Part shown: positions 9,922 to 20,451 of the stretch, in pieces
Numbering within the stretch: position 1 is the stretch's first letter
Layout: each line of letters starts with the position of its first letter
From: Paragorgia papillata
Taxonomy: Eukaryota; Cnidaria; Anthozoa; Scleralcyonacea; Coralliidae
Reading direction: 5' to 3'
DNA: 64,000 bases
Assembly: GCA_035771165.1 (NCBI GenBank)
Contig: JAWNZC010000001.1
Coordinates: 3,451,001 to 3,515,000, forward strand
Position numbers and translations under genes: made by a program
Notes under the pieces: generated by a model
Databases searched by the model: none
What the model saw: the letters and a program-made list of their open reading frames with translations, nothing else
Told to the model about the DNA's origin: nothing

Positions 9922-10460
9922 CAGTGGAACCCCGCCATACGACCACCTCGTTATTACGACCACTTTGTTTTCTGCCCTGAATACATTCTAAGTAGTGTAA
10001 TACTCCCTCGTTAATACGACCACCCCGTTATTACGACCACTTTTTTCTGGCCTGAATACATTCTAAGAAGTGTAATACTCTCCCGTTAATACGACCACCC
10101 CGTTAATACGACCACCTCGTTAATACGACCACCCAGTTAATACGACCACCCAGTTAATACGACCACCTCGTTATTACGACCACCTCGTTATTACGACCAC
10201 TTTTTACTGGCCTGAATACATTCTAAGTAGTGTAATACTCCCCCGTTATTACGACCACCTCGTTATTACGACCACTTTTTTCTGGCCTGAATACATTCTA
10301 AGAAGTGTAATACTCCCCCGTTAATACGACCACCCCGTTAATACGACCACCCCGTTATTACGACCACTTTTTTCTGGCCTGAATACATTCTAAGTACTGT
10401 AATACTCTCCCGTTATTACGACCACAGCCCGACGGTGGTCGTATTAACGAGGTTCCACTG
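9922..10460. mobile_element. pogo/Tigger-like MITE with an expanded internal minisatellite
   Basis: Left end CAGTGGAACCCCGCCATACG and right end (inverted) CAGTGGAACCTCGTTAATAC resemble the terminal repeats known for pogo/Tigger elements. TA precedes the left end; the right flank is TT, so the TA duplication is imperfect. The interior is a tandem array of TTA(A/T)TACGACCACC-type units with intervening CTGGCCTGAATACATTCTAAG segments. Right-truncated relatives lie at 33771 and 47978. Confidence 0.65.
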
Positions 10461-10481
10461 TTGAATAAACTGCTTGTTGGA

Positions 10482-12506
10482 CTAGACCATAGCCATACAA
10501 CGAGTTTGATCATCACTCTCTTGCTTACATGCACACACGGATTTGCGGCATTTGCAACGACGCATCATGCATTGCTTTTTGCACGCACATGAAATAATTT
10601 CGGGGCAACTTTCTGGGCTCGGACTCAATGACATCAGAATGGGCTGTAGTCCTGAATCACCATGTTTCCATCCCATGTCCACGGGTGCAGGAAGCGCAGG
10701 GGCGGCACAGTAAGCATTTCTCCAAACCATTGCTTGATAGTGTACTCGCATCAAATGGAAGCGGAGAGCATCACTTGTCGGTGGCAGTGCTTCAGATTTT
10801 ACCAGTCTTGGAGAACAGTATGTACATGCCTTGCTGCATCAACTGCAGAGTCTGCTAGGTGTGCACACCATATATTCTACAGACAAACGTTTCTGAAGAT
10901 CGAATGGTCTCCTCTGAGTTCACCGTTTCCCAAGTTTATGAGCAGTTGATGGTGGTCTTTGAAGACTTTCCATGCATGATGACCTTTTGGGGTGTGATTT
11001 GCGATGTAGGATGTGGTGTCGCACCCGGTTAATGCGTGAAATGGTAACAGAGTTGTTGCCGAAACTCTTGGTAGGTTGTTGAAAACCACATCAATGGGTA
11101 TATATCGTCGTTTCTTGGTGGTACCGGACATCATCCAGAAGTGTTCACATTGTACACGTGGGAAGTGGGAAACAAAAGCACGAGAGCATCAGTCAATGTC
11201 CTGTGACGACACAACAACTGTATTGAACTGGCTGTGCACAGAATGTAACACCAACCTAGTGTCAGCTTCTTCATGTGTGGCTCTCAGTTGAGTCAAAACA
11301 GTGGTTGTCTTTGACGACCTAACTACCATCTCCTTATCATCAGGTGCCTGCGAACACAGTTCCTCAGACAGGAAATGTGCAAGATCAACTTTATTATCAG
11401 GGAGTAACAGAAAGTTTGTCCAGTTTTTTGGCAGACGTACATCACGACCTTCAACAAGTCGTCTGATTGGTCGAGCTGCTTTCGTGCGTCGTGTCCTAGT
11501 AGCACCCTTGATTGTCTCTTCTCTATATCTGTCGAACACAACGTCGACCCTTAGATAGTAAGAACCTGCCTTCAGTACTGCTCTTACGTATGTGTCAGCC
11601 AAATCCCCTAAGGTCAATGCATTGTCAGGCTTTCCCAGTGCAACCACCAGTGCATGCTTGTCCATCAATAATGAGGCAAGACGATGAGTCGTGAACTTCA
11701 ATAGCTTCAGGACAGACTATGTCTTCAGTTAACTTATCTGCCAGTGCGGAGTGTGCCATTCATTTCGGCAAGTGATACAGGAACTGCTAGAAGCTCGTGC
11801 TTTAGGACAGCTGTCAAGTCAACTGGACGACCTGACAAGGCGTTGGAAGACATTTCTGTCTGCCTTAATTCAGGATAGTTCTCTTGTCTTTGTCTTTAGC
11901 CTCTTTGACCACTTCATACAGAGATGCAAATATTTTGGCCTTACTCTTGTGTAGGGTGGCATGAATTGGGACATCTGGCTTGTCACCTTGCTCATCTATA
12001 CAACCATCCTCACTTCAACTAATTTATTCACTTCTTCTAGTCCGAGTTCTTGGGCACAAAGTAACGATTTTTGGATTGCCTCTGTTGTTAGGTCTTTTGT
12101 GGCGAGATTTTGGAATGACCCTGGTGAAATTGATGCAAACACCTCAAATCCCTGGAAGGCCGAGAGCAATGCCGTCTCGTCCTCATTGTCCCGCTTTTAC
12201 CGTGATTTGGTATAGCTTCATTGTGAACACGTGTATTACCAGGAACTACTATATGTACATTACATGCGTTGCAGCTGCAATGTGAGACCTCAGATTATAC
12301 GAAAGGGTCCATCTACAAAGCGCTGATGTTGTCTTCGTGATGCCAATCATCCACCTCCTTTCTTTCCTGTACCATTTATCCACTCCATGGCTTGGTCTGG
12401 ATCTACTTGGTTGAACGTTTGAGCAGAACGCTTGACAACAAAGTTCCCCTTTTGAAACTCCGATAACACGGGTCACTAGAAGTTGGTGCATGTCGGCTAT
12501 ATACAC
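10482..12506 (-). pseudogene. Decayed transposon-associated gene with CXC-like tail
   Basis: Read on the minus strand, pieces in order are: an N-terminal segment (12249-12506, several frames), a 170-codon block (11189-11701) containing EEADTRLVLH, a block (10877-11134) containing PFHALTGCDTTSYI, and a C-terminal Cys-rich block (10482-10754) with ISCACKKQCMMRRCKCRKS. I know this order from repetitive, unnamed proteins of invertebrate genomes; the Cys-rich tail is like the CXC domain. The frame is broken by a TGA near 11186, other stops and small indels, so no functional product is expected. It lies within the inverted ends at 8579-12752, so a mobile origin is likely, but I cannot assign a transposase family. 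Confidence 0.7.
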
Positions 12507-12759
12507 TGGACCCCATCATGCATAGTTCAGGTGGTCGGAGTGGAGATGAAGGTCCCAGATTCCATCACGCTGAGCTCAAGTGAATTGCAACAGTATTGAA
12601 ATGCAAATTAGACGGTCAAAAACTACAAATTTCGCTTGGGAACCGGATTTATCGGATTCAGCATACTTTAATTATGCTAAAAAGTTTGGTTCCCGACTTT
12701 TACCCAAAAATGCCCCTAACATTCACATTTTTCTCGAAATCCCACTAGACTATATTGTC

Positions 12760-13085
12760 ATACATGGAATTCAACCTACGTTTAAATAATCTGAGTCGCT
12801 CAATACGGGTAATTAGAGCGTCTCACCGGTAAATAGAAGGTTGTGGGTTCGAGTCCCGCTTGGGAACTGGAAAATTTGTATGAGTAAAATAAGTCGAGTA
12901 ACGTTTAAACTCAGTTCTTGTTTCCGAGTCGCAAATACATCCGTTCTCTTAACAACATGCATTACGTACGACATTACGCAGTATATAATCTCAACCTACG
13001 TTCAAATCATCTGAATCCCAGTAGCTCAATAGTTAGAGTGTCTCACCGGTGATCACAAGGTTGTGGGTTCGAAACTGAGAAATCA
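12760..13085 (+). repeat. Two tRNA-like units, first with intact box B
   Basis: The first head, 12791-12868, has an A-box-like GTCGCTCAATACGGG, GCGTCTCACCGG and a perfect box B GGTTCGAGTCC followed by CGCTTGGGAACT. The second, near 13011-13078, starts CAGTAGCTCAATAG but breaks off inside box B (GGTTCGAAACTG). Confidence 0.75.
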
Positions 13086-13089
13086 TTCA

Positions 13090-14275
13090 TTTTCATTGAT
13101 AGATAGGTAATTGGACACACACTGGTGTTAAACATTGTGTGTAATACACATTATGATATCAAACAATACAAGCTAGGAGCTTAAGCAGAACCATCGCATT
13201 GGAGGATAACTGGAATAAAATATTTTAGGAGATAGCGGTATATATATATAAAATGAAGTTGTGCGAATTTAATTATTAGAAAGGGCCTAAGGAAGAGTAT
13301 AAGTATAGAGTATAGAGTATGAAAATGAGTGAGAGAAGGGGAACGTGAGGGATATTAGAGTGAATGGATAGGAATGTGTTAGGAAAGGTATTTTTCTGTA
13401 AAGCCGGCAACCCTCGACGCGTTTCGATCTTCCAGTCTTCTTCAGGAGGGATTTTTAAGGGAAAGGAGTTCTGTGGTTTGTATCGTAAAAATATGGGAAA
13501 TGTGGAAGAGTGTAAGAAGGGGGCTAAGAGGAGAAGGAGTTAGACATGTTAGTTTGTAGTTAAGGACTTAAGGTACAGTACATTACGATAATATAAGGTA
13601 AAGAAGGCCCACCGAAAATGTGTTTTTTTCTCGACATTCCAACTCTTTGTGCCGTCGTGAATGTTTCCAGTTAAAAAATAAGTTCTCTCTTGCGAGGTTC
13701 TCCGCTCAGTATCGTCTGGCGTATGGATGACGTTTGATTTATGTAGGAGTGTGAGTGTTTGTGATATGGTATGTGTCACGTGATTATGAATATGTCAATT
13801 TATTTTATGAGGTTAATAGTATTAGGGATGATGTGTGTACGTGTATTCTATAGTGTGGCATGAGGTATAGTGTGATTAATGCGTGTGAATATGTTTCAGT
13901 GTGTGGCAAAAGGTGTCGCAAAACACCAATTCGCAAAAGGGCATGGTGCAAATAAATAACACCATAAAGAGACTATGCCGATATCTGATTATGGATTAGA
14001 GGTACATGTATATACAGTATATAAAGGAAAAAGTATTAGGTGGAAACTAGTGTGTATTATATTTACATTTGGAGACATTAACTCATAACGTGTGGTTAAA
14101 TGCATATAACTGTTGTTGTGCTACTATTATTTTATGGATTCTGACATCTCACAACTATGGCTGTCTTTATAAATTGAAAGTTCGAAAATATCTATATTTT
14201 GTATATGAGTTGTTGAGGGTTTGACCTTGGTATGAATATTGTGCTTAAATTAATTTTCATTGATAGATAGGTAAT
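13090..14275. mobile_element. Unclassified 1.2-kb insertion between direct repeats
   Basis: The sequence TTTTCATTGATAGATAGGTA occurs at both ends (about 13093 and 14253), as a long target duplication would leave. Near 13400-13450 a CGACGCGTTTCGATCTTCCA / CTTCTTCAGGA motif is present, of a kind common in invertebrate repeats. The ORF at 13549-13779 (minus) has no recognised domain. No gene is supported. Confidence 0.45.
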
Positions 14276-14510
14276 TTCTACGCGTTGGTTATCAGGGATA
14301 ATGGTCTAAAAACAAAGAACGAACATACTGGCCCACAGAAAAGCGATCCAAACGACGATTAAAGACGAATTTGACAAAAACCGAAGCGATATCCTTCTTG
14401 CTTCGCAAGTTTCGCCATGATTTTAACAAGGATAAATAGGCATCACCGCGCGCTCGCCCCAATGGTTTTGCACCCCTTGCAGTATGGCGAGAAAAAAACT
14501 TGAACTCCCC
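14276..14510. other. Unassigned sequence before copy 4
   Basis: A moderately GC-rich stretch with CACCGCGCGCTCGCCCC near 14440. A 99-codon minus ORF (14292-14591) runs from a tRNA-like unit body into it; its translation is basic and not recognised. It may be a fragment of another repeat. Confidence 0.3.
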
Positions 14511-14765
14511 TATTCTCATGCCAGAGCTAACATCTCGTCTCTTAACAGCATACGACATTAACATATATCTAATATCATCATACTTGCACATAGCAATATA
14601 TTATAAATAATGTCATACATCAAACTCAACCTGTACAACTAGAACCTTACCTATACGAGTATACGTTCAAAACATCTTAGTCTCAGTAACTTAATGGGTA
14701 AAGCGTATCACCGCCGGTTAGAAAATTGTGATTGCGAGTCTCGCTTGATGAGTGGGGGTAAATAA
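14510..14765 (+). repeat. tRNA-like unit before copy 4
   Basis: Body with CATACGACATTAACATATA and a head at about 14680-14750 containing CAGTAACTTAATGGGTAAAG and a degenerate box B (TTGCGAGTCTCGC). This variant of the head always directly precedes the promoter block. Confidence 0.65.
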
Positions 14766-14774
14766 GTGAAAATC

Positions 14775-15015
14775 ACATCCGGTATTTTAATAACGTCGAG
14801 GTCACGACCTTTTAATCACGGGATTCTATTGTATTCAATTTCGATATATCAAATTATTCTTGTCTGTTGACGTGGCAGTAAAAGGTCTTAATTTGTCTGT
14901 GGTTCTACACGCTAATCATTTACGGTCAACGATATTCCCCAATTACTAACACAGACTTTCAACGATGAAAGGAGAAACTTAGCTTTGTTATTGAGAAAAG
15001 AGAAAGCACCAAGAG
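14775..15015 (+). promoter_or_regulatory. Conserved upstream block of copy 4
   Basis: Same order of motifs as copy 2, with AGGTCACGACC near 14810 and TGACGTGGCA at 14868-14877. About seven bases of the AAAGTGAAAGTG stretch that follows are missing. Confidence 0.6.
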
Positions 15016-16614
15016 ATGGAATCCTACGAGCAAGGTTACGAGGCAGATCGGTTTGAAAATGAAGTTAGTCAAAACTACCATTGTCCAATTTGTCTAAACG
15101 TCTTCAAACAACCAGTAATGTGCCAGAGAAACCAACATCTTTTCTGCCTGCCCTGTATTACTCGACATCTGACGAACTCGCCTACATGTCCTTCCTGTAT
15201 GGAGGAACTCACATTGGAAACATTAACTCAAGCTCCAAGAATCGTGACGGGGTGTCTGTCTGAGTTGAATATTCGTTGTGATTATTTCGACAGAGGCTGT
15301 CGTGAGCTTGTGCAACTGGGAGATCTTGAACGTCACGTCAAGGATTGTGGGTTCACTCCAGTGGTGTGTTCCAACGAAGGATGTCTTGTGGAGATCAATA
15401 AACGAGATCGAACTCACCACGAGAAAGAAGTTTGCGAATTCAGAGTGGTGAGGTGCCACAATTGCGCTGAGATGACGAAGGAAATGGACGAGGTTAAGAT
15501 GAAGTTGACAGCAGTAAACGACAAGCTTGAACGCCTTGAGGAAATGGACGAAGTTAATAAGATGAACTTTGCAACAGCAAATAACGACATGGCGGAAATA
15601 AAGATGAATTTGATGCAAATCAAGGAGCAGCTGACAGCACTACCAGATCTAAGTCAAACATTACGTGGTATTCAAACTGAGCAAGAGAAAATTATGAAAA
15701 GAATTGAAGAAGCCAAAACTGATGGCAGAAGGACGAAGTCTAGTGTGGTTATTGCAGGTGGTGGGAATGGCGGCAGGCTAAATTCCGTGGAAATGTTCAG
15801 CCTGTCGACGAGTTCATGGACAGTATTACATCCAATGAAACAATGTCGTCATGGGGCATCTGCATTTATTTACAAAGACCAAATAACTGTCTCCGGGGGT
15901 GAGACTAATCATGGTCTTAGTGATAGCATGGAAAGTTTATCCATTAACCCCAATATGGAGTCCGCCCAATGGTTTGGTTTTCCAGCCAAACTTCCTAGCA
16001 AGTTGCGTGGACACAGCAATGTAGTTTATAATGGACGGTTGTTAGTAATAGGAGGTTATGATGGCGACTGCTCTGACAGTATTCATGAAGTTTCACTTGA
16101 TCCTCCTTATACCTCAAAGTTCTTAACTAGAGTGCCAGAATCGAAAGCGTATGCTGGAGTGAAATTATTTAATGATGGAGTGTTTATTGTTGGAGGAAAG
16201 AAATCATGGGACTCTGCAAATAGTGTTCGTAGTGTCATGATGTACGATATTAACAAGAACCAATGTAAACAAATGGCTCCACTTCCTTTTGCTGTGTCTG
16301 AAATGGCAACAGTAAGTTGGGGTGATAATGTAATTGTAATTGGGGGCGTTGACAAAGATCGTAAAGCGTTAAATACTGTTGTTATTTATAATGTTCAATC
16401 AGAAAAGAGTCATATGTTACCTGCAATGAAATATAAGAGGAGAGGATGTGCGGCGGTTGTTACTGGGAATGCCATTGTTGTAATGGGTGGGCAAGATGAG
16501 CAAGGAAAGTACCTTAAGTCAGTTGAGTCATTCAGTTTTGATCGCTATTCATGGGAAGAACATTCCCCAATGAATGTAGCCCGAGTGTGGGCTACTACTG
16601 CTGTAGCTTGGTAG
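15016..16614 (+). CDS. RING finger/TRAF-type zinc finger/kelch protein, copy 4 (532 aa)
   Basis: Full-length member: RING ligands at 23-61, TRAF-type fingers 88-150, a coiled coil with two repeat units (KLTAVNDKLERLEE and NFATANNDMAE) and six kelch motifs. It is the most divergent intact copy in the propeller: blade 1 reads GGGNGGR, blade 3 YDGDCSD, blade 4 GGKKSWDSANSVRS, blade 5 DKDRKAL. An extra Thr near the C-terminus comes from one added ACT codon. Start context AGAGATGG is conserved. AATAAA at 16684-16689. The role as a ubiquitin ligase is inferred from the RING. Confidence 0.93.
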   Translation: MESYEQGYEADRFENEVSQNYHCPICLNVFKQPVMCQRNQHLFCLPCITRHLTNSPTCPSCMEELTLETLTQAPRIVTGCLSELNIRCDYFDRGCRELVQLGDLERHVKDCGFTPVVCSNEGCLVEINKRDRTHHEKEVCEFRVVRCHNCAEMTKEMDEVKMKLTAVNDKLERLEEMDEVNKMNFATANNDMAEIKMNLMQIKEQLTALPDLSQTLRGIQTEQEKIMKRIEEAKTDGRRTKSSVVIAGGGNGGRLNSVEMFSLSTSSWTVLHPMKQCRHGASAFIYKDQITVSGGETNHGLSDSMESLSINPNMESAQWFGFPAKLPSKLRGHSNVVYNGRLLVIGGYDGDCSDSIHEVSLDPPYTSKFLTRVPESKAYAGVKLFNDGVFIVGGKKSWDSANSVRSVMMYDINKNQCKQMAPLPFAVSEMATVSWGDNVIVIGGVDKDRKALNTVVIYNVQSEKSHMLPAMKYKRRGCAAVVTGNAIVVMGGQDEQGKYLKSVESFSFDRYSWEEHSPMNVARVWATTAVAW

Positions 16615-17365
16615 ATATTTTAGAGTTGTGTATTATAAGAACTAGTTTTCCTCAATTTGTAAGATTGTGTTTTTTTATTTTTAAATAAAAGTTTCTTAAA
16701 AACATGTCGTGTGAAACGAGATGCGCTAGTTTAGGTTCATATATATAATTGTTTAGTACCGCGCACGCGAATTTTGCTGAGTATGTTTACAAAATAAGTG
16801 GTGCAGTGCAAAAGTCAAGACGGAAAAGAGAAGGTAAAAATGAGATTGCAAAAGTAGATATGAAAGTGAAACAAAAGCGAGTTGAAAACAAAAACTTTAA
16901 AATATAAGCTAGCTGAAAAAGAATGCAAAAAATATTGAAAAAAGGAACGTGCATAGAGTGTGTCATGGGCGATCAGAAGGTTTGGTTTCGAGTCCTGCTT
17001 AGCAACTGGGAAATCTTTCTAAGTATAATAGCTGGAAGAACATTTACATCCAATCCTCATATCCGAGCTAGCACCATTTACACACAATCTTCATGCCCGA
17101 GCTAGGATATCCATCTCTTCTCTTCTCTTAACAACATGCATTACGACTTTAGCATATATCATCATGCTGCACATAGCAGTATATAATGTCATACATCGAA
17201 CTCAACCAGTATTACAAATTGGGGTCTCGCTTGGGAACTGGGAATTTATTTTTTTTGAGGGGAATAGCTCGAACAAAATTTACACTTAATTAATATTTCC
17301 GAGTCGCATCTACATTTCTTAAAACAACATGTATTACGACATTAACATATATCATCATCATACTT
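16615..17365 (+). repeat. 3' flank of copy 4 and degraded tRNA-like units
   Basis: Family 3' UTR, then the GCGCACGCGAATTTTGCTGAG type of flank and tRNA-like heads near 16955 and 17215, both lacking good A or B boxes. At 17275-17300 it contains the uninterrupted TTTACACTTAATTAATATTT sequence that serves as empty site for the fold-back element at 25788. Confidence 0.65.
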
Positions 17366-17369
17366 GCAC

Positions 17370-17966
17370 CATGGATAGTAAAATGAGTGGATTGGAAACT
17401 AATAGTCACGTGAGGTGTTTCCAGGCCGCCGATTGGCTGAAAAGCGTTTTTCTTTGCTCGAGAGATGTTGAAACCTAGTTGCAAATTGTGATGTCACGAA
17501 TGGCGTGAGTACGCTTGTTTTACTGAGGTTTTTAGTGAACTTTTCTTCAAATTCTTCATATCCTCACATTCAGATGACTATGTTGACGTTTCAAATGATT
17601 TTATCGCCTTACAAACCTGCCTAAGCCACAATCGAGCGTTTGGGGTAAGCGTTGTTGATCTTTGTTTTGATGATTCCTGTGTTGTTTTGAAGAAACTGGC
17701 GTCCCCAAATTGTGCTTTGTTTTGCTCGGAATTTGGGATGCATATTTTAACTAGTAAACCTTGATATCTTCTTTTAAAATGAGTAAGAATAGACGGGCAT
17801 TTTGTCGTATTGTGGCTTTGTCGTATTTACAGACAATTCGATTATCATTTTAGGCTGTATTAATCCTAAACTTTGAATATACTCGGGTTTTTTAAGCTTG
17901 TCAATTGCAACCAGGTTGTTATGCTCACGCCATCAAGTTTCCAATCCAGTCTTTTTACTATCCATG
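17370..17966. mobile_element. 597-bp DNA element with CATGGATAGTA ends
   Basis: Inverted ends CATGGATAGTAAAATGAGTG / GTCTTTTTACTATCCATG flank a 597-bp insertion. It splits a tRNA-like unit body at CTTGCAC, which is present on both sides (17363-17369 and 17967-17973): a 7-bp target duplication, read against the uninterrupted CTTGCACATAG of other units. There is no coding content, so it is non-autonomous. Family not certain (hAT-like if one base of an 8-bp duplication has changed). Confidence 0.7.
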
Positions 17967-17973
17967 CTTGCAC

Positions 17974-18119
17974 ATAGCAATACAACGTTCAAATTATCCG
18001 AGTCTCACGCCGGCGATCAGAAAATTGTGGTTTCGAGTCTCGCTTGAGAAATGGGAATTCGATTTTAAGTTAAATAACTCGAAGAACATCGTTTGGACGT
18101 TTGAAAATCCATGTGAAAA
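17974..18119 (+). repeat. tRNA-like unit before the pseudogene copy 5
   Basis: Head near 18000-18050 with CGGCGATCAGAAAATTGTGG and CGAGTCTCGC; box A is deleted. It leads directly into the promoter block. Confidence 0.55.
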
Positions 18120-18229
18120 TCACATGCGTAACTTTAATATCGTCGAGGTCACGACCTTTTAATCACGAGATTCTGCTGTATTCAATTTCGATCAAATTAT
18201 TCTTGCCTATTGACGTGGCAAAGTGAAAG
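18120..18229 (+). promoter_or_regulatory. Upstream part of copy-5 promoter block
   Basis: Carries AGGTCACGACC and TGACGTGGCA (18211-18220), then is interrupted by the hAT-like insertion. The remainder lies at 18913-19067. Confidence 0.6.
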
Positions 18230-18912
18230 CAGTGATGTTTTCCAGGGGGAACGCGGGGGAACGCCGTCCCCCCACCTTTTTTACCAGGGGAACGGCGTCC
18301 CCCCTGCCAAAATCAAACATGGGGGAACGCCGTTCCCCCTGGCAGGGATTAAATATGAGTGAAGTTCAGTGAACGCCGTTCGACACCGTCCAAATAATTT
18401 TGGCTATCACTTGTTCTACATACGTGTTATTTTTGGCAATAATTGCTCAGCATCCTACGTGGAAATACTTCAGAACGTAATTTTGTCACTATTTTAATCT
18501 CCCTGAAACTTGATATACTTGCAGAAAATTCTAGCAGACTAGCACAAAAATACTAGAGTCTGATAATTGACGTCCGCTTAGATAAATACTTATTGTCATA
18601 GGCGCGGATAACGTCAGGCAGCAGCCCAGCAGGCCAGCATTTAGACATTTTAGACATTTTTACATCAAACAGTAGTTTAAATTACAAATCAGTTTGTCGC
18701 GGCCTGCGTTCATAAGCAGAATGTAATATATAATTATCAAATATATTGTTTGTTTAACTAGAATAAATGTGACATATTTTAACAAGCATGTCTATTAGAC
18801 TAAACCCCCGCTTGTTTAATTTCATGGCCATTGGCCACGCCCAATCGAGTGACCACGCCCATTTGATTTTCAAGAGCGTCCCCCCACTTCTAAAATTAGC
18901 AAAACATCGCTG
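18230..18912. mobile_element. hAT-like non-autonomous element in a promoter
   Basis: Ends CAGTGATGTTTT and AAAACATCGCTG are inverted repeats of the CAGTG type known in hAT elements, and AGTGAAAG is duplicated exactly at 18222-18229 and 18913-18920 (8 bp). Copy 9 at 40978 shows the uninterrupted site. The left part (18237-18345) contains several GGGGGAACGCCGTTCCCCC-like palindromes. There is no transposase frame. Confidence 0.85.
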
Positions 18913-19067
18913 AGTGAAAGCAAAAGATCTTAATTCGTCTGTTGCTCTACACCGTGCTCTACACTAATCATTTACGATCAACGATATTCCTAAATTGCTA
19001 ACAAAGACTTCCAACGATGAAAGGAAAAACTTAGCTTTGTTTTTGAGAAAGGAGAAAGCGCCAAGAG

Positions 19068-19320
19068 ATGGAATCCTACGAGCAAGGTTACGAAGCAGAT
19101 CGGTTTGAGAATGACGTTAGTCAAAACTACCATTGTCCAATTTGTCTAAACGTCTTCAAACAACCAGTAATGTGCCAGAGAAACCGGCATCGTTTCTGCC
19201 TGCCCTGTATTACTCGACATCTGGGGAATTCGTGGAAGACCTTCCCAGATATTTTAGAGTTGTATAGTATAAGAACTAGTTTTTTTCAATTTGTAAGATT
19301 TTTTTCTATTTTTAAATAAA
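19068..19320 (+). pseudogene. Copy 5: RING start fused to gene end
   Basis: Begins like all copies (ATG, first 52 codons, RING ligands up to C47) and then jumps at about 19225 to a few codons homologous to the WEELP stretch near the C-terminus, then at about 19247 into the 3' UTR. Two deletions removed nearly all of the zinc fingers, coiled coil and propeller. The open frame that runs on into the 3' UTR is not a normal protein. AATAAA remains at 19315-19320. The upstream block is split by the hAT-like element. Confidence 0.88.
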
Positions 19321-20440
19321 GGTTTCTTAAAAACATGTTGAGTGAAACGAGATGCGTTAGTTTAGGTTTATGCATAATTGTTTAGTACCGCGCACGCGCA
19401 TTTTGCTGAGAATGTTTACAAAATAATAGTGCGCCGGTGCAAAAGACAATTAAGACGAGAAAGAGAAGGTAAAAATGAGATTGCAAAAGTAGATATGAAA
19501 GTGAAACAAAAGCGAGTGGACAACAAGAAGTTAAATATAAAAGCTAGCAGAAAAAGATTGGAAAAAAGATTGCAAAAAGGAAAGTGGTTTATCAGGGTCT
19601 CACCGGTGATCAGAAAGTTAATTGTGGGTTCGAATTGATAATTGGATGATCAATTCTTATTTTCGAGCTTCTCTTCACACAACATGAATTACGAATACGA
19701 CATTAACATTTACATATTTGCACATATCAGTATATATAAATAATGTCATACATCCAACTCAACCTCGCGTCAAGTCATCTGAGTCTCAGTAATTTAGGAG
19801 TTAGAGAGCGTCTCACCAGCGATCAGAAGGTTGTTGATTTAAGTTCTGCTCTGGAACTCAGAAAGTGTTTAGAATATTGAGTAACTCGGTGCCCGACCTA
19901 GCGTATCCATCTCTCCTCTTTAATAACAACATGCATGGCGACATTAACATATATTATCATACATCCACATAGCAGTATGTAATGTCATGCATCATGCTCA
20001 GCCGTTCAATAATTCAGTTCCAGTAGCTCAATAATAGTTACAGCATCTCAGCGGCGATCAAAAGGTTGTGGGTTCGAGTCTCACTTAGCAACTGATAGTC
20101 TTTCTTCTGCATGAGTAAAATAGCTGGAAGAACATTTACAGTCAGTTCTCACGCCGGAGCTTAGGAGTTGCATATATACATCTCTTCTCTTAACAGAGTG
20201 CATTACGACATCAAATATCTAATATCATCATACTTGCACATAGCAATATATTATATTTGTCATACATCGAACTCAACCTCTACGACCAGAACGTATACGG
20301 TCAAATCATCTTAGTTTCAGTAGCTTAATGGGTAATTAAGCGTCTCACCGGCGATCAGAAAATTGTGGTTGCGAGTCTCGCTTGAGAAATGGGAATTTGT
20401 TTTTAAGTTAAATAACTCGAAGAATATCGTTTGAAAAACC
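19321..20440 (+). repeat. 3' flank of copy 5 and tRNA-like unit array
   Basis: GCGCACGCGCATTTTGCTGAG flank, A-rich stretch, then heads near 19595, 19805, 20040 and 20330. The unit at 20015-20093 keeps a CAGTAGCTCAATAATAG box A and a GGTTCGAGTCT box B. The ORF at 19378-19638 runs through the repeat and is not supported as a gene. Confidence 0.7.
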
Positions 20441-20451
20441 AAGTGAACATC

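Larger units (their letters stand above)
8579..12752. mobile_element. Large transposon with inverted ends, nested insertions and decayed coding region
   Basis: The left end (CTAGTGGGATTTCG at 8579, resuming after an insertion at 9517-9650 with GGTAAAAGGTGGGAAC and CCAAGCGAAATTTGTAG) is repeated inverted at 12600-12752, ending CGAAATCCCACTAGAC. The arms are about 150 bp and imperfect. Inside are the decayed minus-strand gene (10482-12506), an 899-bp insertion and a pogo-like MITE. One-ended relatives lie behind copies 1, 2, 8, 9 and 10. The superfamily is not recognised. Confidence 0.6.

Noticed and set aside
9922..10460. CRISPR-like repeat array
   Set aside because: Repeats are not separated by unique spacers, the genome is eukaryotic, and inverted ends show a MITE.
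10628..12285. Plus-strand ORFs of 60-101 codons between 10628 and 12285
   Set aside because: Opposite the decayed minus-strand transposon gene, whose motifs are recognisable; the plus frames have none.
15223..15618. Minus-strand ORFs of 80-153 codons across the zinc fingers and coiled coil
   Set aside because: Shadow frames of the Lys/Glu-rich coiled-coil codons; they change length with the repeat count and carry no domain.
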